Positions 1 through 4,968 of a stretch of 7,078 bases of DNA are shown here, one piece after another. How positions within the stretch are numbered: the first letter of the stretch is position 1; each line of letters starts with the position of its first letter. The notes below the pieces were generated by a model. That model was not told the origin of the DNA and did not search any database. It saw only the letters and a program-made list of their open reading frames with translations. Both the position numbers and the translations under genes were made by a program. The DNA comes from Chloroflexota bacterium (GTDB lineage Bacteria > Chloroflexota > Limnocylindria > Limnocylindrales > CSP1-4). Where the stretch lies: positions 1 through 7,078 of the forward strand of contig JACCQX010000088.1 of NCBI GenBank assembly GCA_013813905.1, given 5' to 3'.

Positions 1-111
1 CATGGCCGGCGTGCCGGTGTCGCGGCTCAGCACGTCGCGGGCCAGGTAGATCGCGAACAGGACGGCCGCGATGCCGGCGATGGGGATGATCAGGTTGATG
101 GCGTCAGCCAC
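1..111 (-). CDS. hppA: Membrane-bound ion-pumping pyrophosphatase, N-terminal fragment (cut by window edge)
   Basis: Only the first 37 codons are present; the gene runs off the left edge. The fragment starts at a GTG, has one hydrophobic helix (about residues 5-24, INLIIPIAGIAAVLFAIYLA) and then RDVLSRDTGTPAM. A first helix followed by an arginine-containing turn and D-T-G-T-P-x-M is the typical N-terminus of membrane pyrophosphatases, which hydrolyse cytoplasmic pyrophosphate and pump H+ or Na+ across the membrane. The start is supported by a GAGGAGGC Shine-Dalgarno at 123-130, about 11 nt upstream. The gene diverges from lepB and has a long structured leader. The residues that separate H+ from Na+ pumps and K+-dependent from K+-independent types lie outside the window, so the subtype is unknown. 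Identification rests on a short but characteristic stretch. Confidence 0.85.
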   Translation of the reverse strand, partial: MADAINLIIPIAGIAAVLFAIYLARDVLSRDTGTPAM

Positions 112-122
112 GGCGTTCGGGA

Positions 123-130
123 GCCTCCTC
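123..130 (-). promoter_or_regulatory. Shine-Dalgarno of hppA
   Basis: On the minus strand this reads GAGGAGGC, a near-complete anti-16S match, about 11 nt before the GTG start. It fixes the GTG as the start and contrasts with lepB and the M16 gene, which have no such site. Confidence 0.7.
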
Positions 131-194
131 GATGCGGCCCAGCAGGGCACTTGGTTGCAGCGCTTGGTTCCGGCGTCGTTGGTACCGCGCCACG

Positions 195-215
195 CCATGT
201 CTTGGGCAGACATGG
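195..215. repeat. Perfect 8-bp inverted repeat with 5-nt spacer in the hppA-lepB intergenic region
   Basis: CCATGTCT (195-202) and AGACATGG (208-215) are exact reverse complements separated by TGGGC. As DNA it is a 21-bp palindrome, a plausible operator for a dimeric regulator. As RNA it would be a stable hairpin in the hppA leader. It lies between the predicted hppA transcription start and the Shine-Dalgarno. Confidence 0.6.
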
Positions 216-219
216 AAAT

Positions 220-239
220 GCCCCGGCACGACCCGGGGC
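220..239. repeat. Perfect GC-rich hairpin next to the previous inverted repeat
   Basis: GCCCCGG (220-226) and CCGGGGC (233-239) are exact reverse complements with a 6-nt loop (CACGAC). On the plus strand it is followed by TGCTCGTTT, which is too poor in T for a confident intrinsic terminator. On the minus strand it falls early in the predicted hppA leader, 4 nt from the 195-215 palindrome. Confidence 0.55.
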
Positions 240-261
240 TGCTCGTTTCGCAGGCGGCCGG

Positions 262-291
262 AGTGTAACGCCCACACGCGCGGCCCGTCAA
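262..291 (-). promoter_or_regulatory. Predicted sigma70-type promoter of hppA
   Basis: Read on the minus strand, TTGACG (291 to 286, five of six matches to TTGACA) is followed after 18 bp by TACACT (267 to 262, four of six matches to TATAAT). Transcription would start near 255 and give an untranslated leader of about 144 nt before the hppA GTG. This is the best two-box promoter I can find in the window. Found by eye, not tested. Confidence 0.45.
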
Positions 292-306
292 AGCAGGACG
301 CCCGCC

Positions 307-312
307 TATACT
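307..312 (+). promoter_or_regulatory. -10 box of lepB, probably giving a leaderless transcript
   Basis: TATACT matches TATAAT at five of six bases and ends 9 nt before the lepB GTG at 322. A start site 6-8 nt downstream of the box would place the RNA 5' end at or within a few bases of the start codon. No Shine-Dalgarno precedes the GTG. No convincing -35 box is visible at 16-18 bp. Confidence 0.45.
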
Positions 313-321
313 CGGCAGCCC

Positions 322-930
322 GTGAGGCGACCGTTCGGCTTCCTGATCCACATCCTCCAGATGCTGGTCCTGACCGTCGTCGTGTACGCGGCCATCCAGG
401 CGTTCGTGGCCCAGCCCTATCGAGTGGTCCAGGGAAGCATGCAGGACACCCTTCAGGAGGGTCAGTTCGTCCTCGTCGACAAGCTGACCCCTCGCTTCGA
501 CCCCTACCAGCGCGGTGACATCGTCGTATTCCGGCCGCCGGCCAGCGCCGCTGAGCGGGACGACACGCCTTACATCAAGCGCGTCATCGGGGTCTCCGGT
601 GACCGGCTGGCCATCCGTGAGGGCCGCGTCTGGGTCAACGGCACGCCGCTCGACGAATCGGACTACGTGAGCGACGGAGTTCGGACCTACGCCATCGACC
701 AGCGGCTCACCGCCTGGGACGTGCCGGATGGTGCGCTGTTCGTGCTGGGCGATCACCGGTCCGATTCGTCCGACTCGCGCAGCGCGCGCATCGGCTTCGT
801 CCCGGTCAACCATGTGGTCGGTCGAGCGTTCCTGCGCTACTGGCCGATCGGGACGCTCGCCATCCTGGACACGCCCGAGTACCCGCATCTCACCGTGGGC
901 GCCGGCGACGGTCCCAGCGGGGCGCCTTGA
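322..930 (+). CDS. lepB: Type I signal peptidase
   Basis: Signal peptidase I cleaves signal peptides from exported proteins on the outer face of the cytoplasmic membrane. The 202-aa product has one N-terminal membrane anchor (about residues 8-30) after a short basic start (VRRP). Next come the nucleophile box around Ser39 (QGSMQDTL), the general-base box with Lys86 (YIKRVIG) and the C-terminal box GDHRSDSSDSR (143-153), so the Ser/Lys dyad is intact. One oddity is that the usual Pro of S-M-x-P-T-L is Asp here. The frame is open upstream to an ATG at 151, but that extension is low-complexity Arg/Ala/Gly sequence unlike the family. The GTG at 322 follows a TATACT box and sits right before the anchor, so I chose it. 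The gene leads a probable operon; the next gene starts 12 bp after the stop. Confidence 0.92.
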   Translation: MRRPFGFLIHILQMLVLTVVVYAAIQAFVAQPYRVVQGSMQDTLQEGQFVLVDKLTPRFDPYQRGDIVVFRPPASAAERDDTPYIKRVIGVSGDRLAIREGRVWVNGTPLDESDYVSDGVRTYAIDQRLTAWDVPDGALFVLGDHRSDSSDSRSARIGFVPVNHVVGRAFLRYWPIGTLAILDTPEYPHLTVGAGDGPSGAP

Positions 931-942
931 TCGGTGGAGCTC

Positions 943-1566
943 ATGCCCGTAGCCGCCGCGCTGGTGGCGGTGATCGGTGCGGGGCTGACAGTGCTCGCCC
1001 GAAAGCGCATCGCGTTCCTGGCCGGCGTGCTGTCCGCGCTGGTGCTCCTGCCGCTCTGCCGGCCGGCGCTGCCGGACGCGATGGCCTGGACGCTGAGTGC
1101 GGGGGCCTATCTCGTAGGTACGTTGCTGGGCGGCTATCTCCTGTGGGTCGCCCTGCGACCGATCGGTCCTCGCCTGCCGAGGAGCAGCGCGCTGGCCACG
1201 CTGGCTTGGCTCGCGATGGCGGGCGTGGCCGTCACGGTGGGAGTCGCGGCCTGGCCCCTGGCCGTGGCGGCGCTTGACGCGAGTCGTGGGACTGGCGCTC
1301 GCCTGGCCGACCTGCTGGAGCCTGGGCGCTGGTCCCTGGGCGCTGGCCTGGCACTCCTTGTCGTCGGACTGGGACCGCTGTTGACCGCCGCCCAGCCGGC
1401 GCGTCTGGCCGCGGGAGCGGCGTTCTGCTCGGCCGCGGCCTGGCTGATCGTGACCGGCCTGGGAGCCGCCGCGGCCGACGTGACGCTGGTGGCGATCGGC
1501 CTGGTGCTGCCGGCCGCCGCTGCTGCCGTCGCGGTCCATTCCCTTCGACCGACCACGGACGGGTGA
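943..1566 (+). CDS. Polytopic membrane protein of unknown function, partner of the NuoN-like protein
   Basis: I do not recognise a family for this 207-aa product. It is almost entirely hydrophobic, with about seven likely membrane segments (roughly residues 2-18, 23-39, 48-71, 82-111, 131-149, 154-173, 179-200) and short Arg-bearing loops (ARKR at 19-22, RPIGPRLPR at 72-80). There is no signal peptide or catalytic motif. It begins 12 bp after lepB, and its TGA overlaps the GTG of the next gene (GTGA at 1563-1566), so the two are probably translationally coupled and their products may associate. The ATG at 943 has GGTGGAG just upstream; a GTG at 934 would add three residues. A resemblance of the last two helices to a NuoK-like small complex I subunit is conceivable, but is speculation. 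Confidence 0.75.
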   Translation: MPVAAALVAVIGAGLTVLARKRIAFLAGVLSALVLLPLCRPALPDAMAWTLSAGAYLVGTLLGGYLLWVALRPIGPRLPRSSALATLAWLAMAGVAVTVGVAAWPLAVAALDASRGTGARLADLLEPGRWSLGAGLALLVVGLGPLLTAAQPARLAAGAAFCSAAAWLIVTGLGAAAADVTLVAIGLVLPAAAAAVAVHSLRPTTDG

Positions 1567-2939
1567 TACCGCTCGTCGCGGCACTGCTCGCGGCCGTGGG
1601 CGCGTTGGCCGTGCTGCTGGTTCGAGGATGGCCCAGGGGCGCCGGCCTCGCTGGAGCTGTCGCCCTGTCCGCCGTGACCGCAGCCGTCCTGGTCGCTCCC
1701 GTGGAGGCGCCGGTCGCGCTGGGCGAGTCGCAGTCGATCGATGCCCCGCTGATCCGCCTCTGGCTCTCGGCCCTGGCCGGCTCGCTCGCCCTGATCGTGG
1801 TGGTCGCGATGCTGGTGGCACCGAGCCCTGGTCTGCCCCTGCTGGCCTGCGTGCTGGTGACGGCCACGGCCCTCTCGCTGACCATCGCCGAGCCGGCCAC
1901 GGCACTGACGCTCGCGGCCGCCACCGGCGTCCTGGCGCTGGCCGGTGCGGGCCGTACCTGGCAGGGAGCGTACCGGCAGGCCGCGCTGGTGCCGGGCATC
2001 GCCCTGGCGGCTGTGCTCCTGGCATCGCTGGCGGCACCAGGCGCACCGGACGCACCGGGCGCAGCGGGCAGCTCCGCCGCCGCCATCGCTGCCCTCCTCG
2101 TGGTGGGAGCGGTCGCGTTGCGCGTCGGAGTGGTGCCGCTCCACCTCCTGCCGCTGCGCGCCGCGCGAACAGCGCCACTTCCGATGATTCCCCTGACCAG
2201 CGTCTGGGCGCCCTACCTCTTCGGCCTCCTGGCCGCGGCCTGGCTGGCCACCGGTCCGGTGGCGGGAGTCCTCGAGACTGCCGTGGCGAGGGATGTGCTG
2301 GCCATCATCGGGAGCCTGACCATCGTCCTGGCGGCGCTGGCGATGCTGGTACAGGATGACCTCGGGTCGCTCTTGAGCGTGCATGCCATCGGTGACGGTG
2401 CTCTCGTGGTGCTCGCGCTGGCGGGCGGCGCGGCGGCGCTGCCGGCTCTGATCCTGTGGCTCATCGTGTCCGGACTCGCGCGCACGGCGCTGGCGGCCTG
2501 GTCGCTCGCGGTCGCAGCACGCATGGGCGGCCGACGCATCAGCGAGATCCGCGGCTGGATCGAGCGCGCTCCGTTGCTCCTTTCCGGTCTGCTGCTTCCC
2601 GTCGTGGCGGGCCTCGGCTGGCCGGGCTCGCCACCCTTCGAGGCCCGCCTGTCGATCGTCCAGGGCGTCATGCCCGGAGAGGCCGCCGTGCTGGTCGCGG
2701 GCGCCTCGATGGCCCTGGCGCTGGGCTACCTGCGCCTCGCGTGGGCCGGTATCGGTTCGGCTGACGCGGTATCGGCGTCACCGGCGGGGCGACGGAGGCG
2801 CGCAGCGCGGTGGGTCGCCGCGGGCCTGGTCCTGGCCCTGGGCGCGATTCCCCTGGTGGTGACCCTGGGGCTCGTGGCGGGCGATCTCACCGGTCCCGCC
2901 GCGGCCGCCGCCGACTGGCGACCATTCGCGGCTCCCTGA
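1563..2939 (+). CDS. Divergent NuoN/NuoM-like (proton-conducting transporter family) membrane protein with altered channel residues
   Basis: The 458-aa product has about 12-13 membrane segments. Landmarks match the antiporter-like subunits of complex I and Mrp antiporters: RVGVVPLH (187-194) followed by A-P-L-P (204-207) corresponds to the TM7 pattern K-x-x-x-x-P-[FL]-H then APTP; MLVQDDLGSLLSVHAIGDG (261-279) corresponds to Q-x-D-x-KRLLAYSSI-x-x-x-G; GWPGSPPFEAR (352-362) corresponds to G-[IL]-PP-x-x-GF-x-GK. In known members these subunits move protons using a TM5 Glu and Lys residues in TM7, TM8 and TM12. By hand alignment those positions are Ala120, Arg187, Pro217 and Arg362, and KR after QxD is Gly268-Ser269. 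Ion transport by the usual route is therefore doubtful; a structural or modified role is possible. It starts at a GTG overlapping the previous stop. No other nuo or mrp gene is in the window. Family assignment is moderate, function unknown. Confidence 0.7.
   Translation: MIPLVAALLAAVGALAVLLVRGWPRGAGLAGAVALSAVTAAVLVAPVEAPVALGESQSIDAPLIRLWLSALAGSLALIVVVAMLVAPSPGLPLLACVLVTATALSLTIAEPATALTLAAATGVLALAGAGRTWQGAYRQAALVPGIALAAVLLASLAAPGAPDAPGAAGSSAAAIAALLVVGAVALRVGVVPLHLLPLRAARTAPLPMIPLTSVWAPYLFGLLAAAWLATGPVAGVLETAVARDVLAIIGSLTIVLAALAMLVQDDLGSLLSVHAIGDGALVVLALAGGAAALPALILWLIVSGLARTALAAWSLAVAARMGGRRISEIRGWIERAPLLLSGLLLPVVAGLGWPGSPPFEARLSIVQGVMPGEAAVLVAGASMALALGYLRLAWAGIGSADAVSASPAGRRRRAARWVAAGLVLALGAIPLVVTLGLVAGDLTGPAAAAADWRPFAAP
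2034..2069 (+). repeat. Four 9-bp imperfect tandem units coding for an A-P-G loop
   Basis: Units GCACCAGGC, GCACCGGAC, GCACCGGGC and GCAGCGGGC follow each other and code for APG-APD-APG-AAG (residues 158-169) in the loop after a membrane helix of the NuoN-like protein. The 9-bp unit keeps frame, so copy number may vary without breaking the gene. Confidence 0.7.
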
Positions 2940-2985
2940 TCGGTGAGGCGCCTGCGGCGTGCGCGGGCCGCGTTCCTGCTCGCTA

Positions 2986-3444
2986 TCAGCTAGAGCCGTT
3001 CACCCAGCGATCCATGTCGCGCTCGTAGTCGATCAGCTCCTCGGGCCGGAACCAGAGCGCCAGCTCGGCCTCCGCGTTCTCCGCCGAATCGGACGCGTGC
3101 ACCAGATTCTGTCCCGTCTCGAGGGCGAAGTCGCCGCGGATCGTGCCTGGTGCCGCCTCATGCGGGCGAGTGGCGCCGTTGATGGCGCGGCAGACGGCGA
3201 TGGCGTTCAGCCCCTCCACGGCGATGGCCACCAAGGGCGAGGAGATGATGAACTCCACCAGGCCGGCGAAGAAGGGCTTCTGCCGGTGCGCGTCGTAGTG
3301 GCGCTCGGCGAGCTCGCGGTCCACAGCCACCAGCTTGAGTCCCACGATGCGCAGCCCGCGCTGCTCGTAGCGTTCCAGGATGCGCCCCACCAGGAGGCGT
3401 TGGACGCCGTCGGGCTTGATCAGGATGAGAGTCTTCTCCGTCAC
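2986..3444 (-). CDS. ndk: Nucleoside diphosphate kinase
   Basis: This cytoplasmic enzyme transfers the gamma phosphate of ATP to other (deoxy)nucleoside diphosphates through a phosphohistidine, supplying NTPs and dNTPs. The 152-aa product has the family's normal length. Expected residues are all visible: Lys10 (LIKPDGV), Tyr50, Phe58, Arg86, Thr92, Arg103, Asn113 and the catalytic His116 in NLVHASDS, a common variant of N-x-x-HGSDS. It starts at a GTG with GAGGAG (3450-3455) 5 nt upstream. It lies 70 bp downstream of the M16 peptidase on the same strand and could be read from that transcript; no strong separate promoter is visible in the gap. Its 3' end faces the end of the NuoN-like gene with 46 bp between them and no T-rich terminator. 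Confidence 0.97.
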   Translation of the reverse strand: MTEKTLILIKPDGVQRLLVGRILERYEQRGLRIVGLKLVAVDRELAERHYDAHRQKPFFAGLVEFIISSPLVAIAVEGLNAIAVCRAINGATRPHEAAPGTIRGDFALETGQNLVHASDSAENAEAELALWFRPEELIDYERDMDRWVNGSS

Positions 3445-3449
3445 TGGTG

Positions 3450-3455
3450 CTCCTC
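3450..3455 (-). promoter_or_regulatory. Shine-Dalgarno of ndk
   Basis: On the minus strand GAGGAG lies 5 nt before the GTG at 3444 and settles that start codon. Confidence 0.7.
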
Positions 3456-3514
3456 ATGTTTAAGGCGGGCCGCAACGGCACGCAGGGATCGCTGTTCGGC
3501 CGCCGCCGGCTGGC

Positions 3515-4777
3515 TCACGGGAGCCGCAAGACCTTCTCCAGCCGACGCGCGTTCCGCTTGGGTGCGATGACGGCGAGGGATAGGGCATCGTCCCGCATCA
3601 GCCGCTGCGCCAGGGAGTGGATCGCCTGCGGGGACACCGCGTCGAGCGCCGAGAGCGCATCGTCCAGCGTCAGCACGCGATCGTGGAGGGCTTCCTGGAC
3701 ACCCAGCCACGAGGCGAGATGGCGGCTCTCCTCCAGGCGAAGCTCCAGCCGGCCTCGTGCGTAGGCCCGCGCCTTGGCCAGTTCCTCAGCCGGCACCGGC
3801 TCGTCGCGCAGTCGAGCCAGCTCTTCCAGGATCGCTTCCAGGGCGGCGGGCAGGTCGGTCGGGTCGACGCCGGCATAGACCTGGAGCGTGCCGCAGTCGG
3901 CGTAGTCGGAGGTGAACGAGTGGACGTCGTAGGCGAGGCCAGCTTCCTCGCGCACGCGCAGGAACAGCCGGCTGCTGGACCCGTCACCCAGGACCGTGTT
4001 CAGCAGTTCCAGGGCCCACTGGTCGGGATGATCCCGGGGAAGCGCCGGCAGGCCGAGGCAGACGTGTGCCTGCGACGTGTGCTGCTCCAGCAGCGCGAAC
4101 CGCTTGTGAGGCAGCTTCGGAGCGGCGACGAACCCTGGCACGGAGCCGTTGCCGCTGCCAAAGGCGCCGGCGACCATGGCGACGGCCTGGTCATGGGAAA
4201 GGTCACCGGCTACGGCGACCACCACGTTGGCCGGTCGATATCCCGCCGACCAGAAGGCACGGATGTCCTCGTCAGCCAGGCTACGCACGGATGTCTCGTC
4301 CCCGGCGATCTCCCAGCCCATGGCCGTGTCACCGAAGAAGGTCTCATCGAAGACGTTGAAGACGTACTGGCCGGGATCGTCCCGGTACGAGCGGATCTCC
4401 TCCACGATGATGTCGCGCTCCTTGGCGATGTCCTCGCCGCGCAGCAGCGGCCGGCGCATGAGCTCGCCCAGGACGTGGAAGCCGCGCTCGGCGTCCCGCA
4501 CCGGCAGCCGCGTCCAGTACACGGTCGACTCCCGGTCCGTGGCGGCGTTGGAGGTCCCTCCGATGCCCTCGATGGCCTCCGAGACGGCGCGGGTCGTGGG
4601 ATACGCCTCGGTGCCCTTGAAGGTCAGGTGCTCCATGAAGTGTGCCGTGCCCGACTGCTCGCGGCTTTCCAGCCGTGAGCCGACCATCACGTACGCGGCG
4701 ATCGACAGAGACCGAGTGCCGGCCAGACGTGCGGAGATGACGCGCGGTCCGTCGGGCAGCGCGGTACGTTCGAACAT
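3515..4777 (-). CDS. M16 family zinc metallopeptidase (insulinase/processing-peptidase type, M16B-like)
   Basis: A 420-aa peptidase of the pitrilysin/insulinase clan; single-module members of about this size act as dimers that enclose peptide substrates. The inverted zinc motif HxxEH is His46-Phe-Met-Glu49-His50, in AHFMEHLTFKGT. The third zinc ligand is probably Glu127 in VEEIRSYRDDP, about 77 residues downstream as in the family. The N-terminal half holds the catalytic fold. The C-terminal half has the substrate-binding segment SRLFLRVREEAGLAYDV (269-285) with the conserved Arg and Tyr. No signal peptide is visible, so it is probably cytoplasmic. The frame is open further upstream to 4912, but that part is low-complexity, whereas ATG 4777 gives the typical MFERTALPDGPRVI start. 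There is no Shine-Dalgarno; a TAGCAT box lies 8 nt upstream. The substrate cannot be told. Only one module is encoded here, without an inactive partner gene beside it. Confidence 0.93.
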   Translation of the reverse strand: MFERTALPDGPRVISARLAGTRSLSIAAYVMVGSRLESREQSGTAHFMEHLTFKGTEAYPTTRAVSEAIEGIGGTSNAATDRESTVYWTRLPVRDAERGFHVLGELMRRPLLRGEDIAKERDIIVEEIRSYRDDPGQYVFNVFDETFFGDTAMGWEIAGDETSVRSLADEDIRAFWSAGYRPANVVVAVAGDLSHDQAVAMVAGAFGSGNGSVPGFVAAPKLPHKRFALLEQHTSQAHVCLGLPALPRDHPDQWALELLNTVLGDGSSSRLFLRVREEAGLAYDVHSFTSDYADCGTLQVYAGVDPTDLPAALEAILEELARLRDEPVPAEELAKARAYARGRLELRLEESRHLASWLGVQEALHDRVLTLDDALSALDAVSPQAIHSLAQRLMRDDALSLAVIAPKRNARRLEKVLRLP

Positions 4778-4785
4778 GCGCCCGC

Positions 4786-4791
4786 ATGCTA
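4786..4791 (-). promoter_or_regulatory. -10-like box directly before the M16 peptidase start
   Basis: On the minus strand TAGCAT (five of six bases of TATAAT if the third is ignored; four of six strictly) ends 8 nt before the ATG at 4777, nearly the spacing seen at lepB. No Shine-Dalgarno lies between box and start, so a leaderless message is likely if the box is used. No -35 match is evident. Confidence 0.3.
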
Positions 4792-4800
4792 CACGGCGCC

Positions 4801-4844
4801 GGCGTGCGGGCGTGCCGGCGTGCGGCAGCGCTAGGCAGGCGTGC
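4801..4844. repeat. GGCGTGC short repeats upstream of the M16 gene
   Basis: GGCGTGC occurs at 4801-4807, 4809-4815 and 4817-4823 (8-bp period) and again at 4838-4844. GCGGCA (4822-4827) can also pair with TGCCGC (4842-4847) across a 14-nt loop. The array sits in the 191-bp gap between the exported-protein gene and the M16 gene, just upstream of its -10-like box. It could be a binding array for a regulator or simple slippage in GC-rich DNA. Apart from this and the -10-like box I see nothing defined in the gap. Confidence 0.5.
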
Positions 4845-4968
4845 CGCGCATCGTGAACGAAGCTACGCCGCGGCGAGGCGTTTGGCACGTGACGGCCGGA
4901 CGCGAGCGGCACGGCCCGCCCGTTCGCGACCTACGGATGGGGGACGTGATAAGTGACGGATCGGGCGT

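Noticed and set aside
147..183. Repeated TTGGT motif (151, 164, 179) including two 13-bp imperfect units
   Set aside because: Only ten of thirteen bases agree, spacing is irregular for the third copy, and no function is indicated.
180..189. TGGTACCGCG, identical to the core of the T-box riboswitch consensus
   Set aside because: The bases before it do not fit the rest of the T-box consensus (AGGG expected), I see no stem I or specifier loop upstream (the region is the start of hppA in antisense), the downstream gene is not an amino-acid or tRNA-ligase gene, and lepB has its own nearer -10 box. Best explained as a chance match; an Infernal search with the T-box model would settle it.
220..250. 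Intrinsic terminator on the plus strand (GC hairpin then TGCTCGTTT)
   Set aside because: The trailing segment has no real T-run and there is no plus-strand gene upstream to end here, since hppA is divergent.
151..321. N-terminal extension of lepB to an ATG at 151
   Set aside because: It would add 57 residues of low-complexity sequence before the membrane anchor, and it overlaps the hppA promoter, the hairpins and the TATACT box.
1134..2384. Long open frame on the minus strand (416 codons) opposite the membrane-protein genes
   Set aside because: The product is Arg/Gln/Gly-rich without any recognisable domain, while the plus strand has coherent membrane helices and family motifs. Typical antisense shadow in GC-rich DNA.
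2940..2985. Bidirectional terminator between the convergent NuoN-like gene and ndk
   Set aside because: No clear stem followed by a T-run on either strand was found in these 46 bp.
3617..4678. Long open frame on the plus strand (353 codons) opposite the M16 gene
   Set aside because: It mirrors the M16 gene, which carries intact HxxEH and other conserved residues; the plus-strand product has no recognisable features.
4778..4912. N-terminal extension of the M16 peptidase to 4912
   Set aside because: The added 45 residues are Arg/Ala/His-rich, lack a signal peptide and pass through the GGCGTGC repeats; the family start fits ATG 4777.
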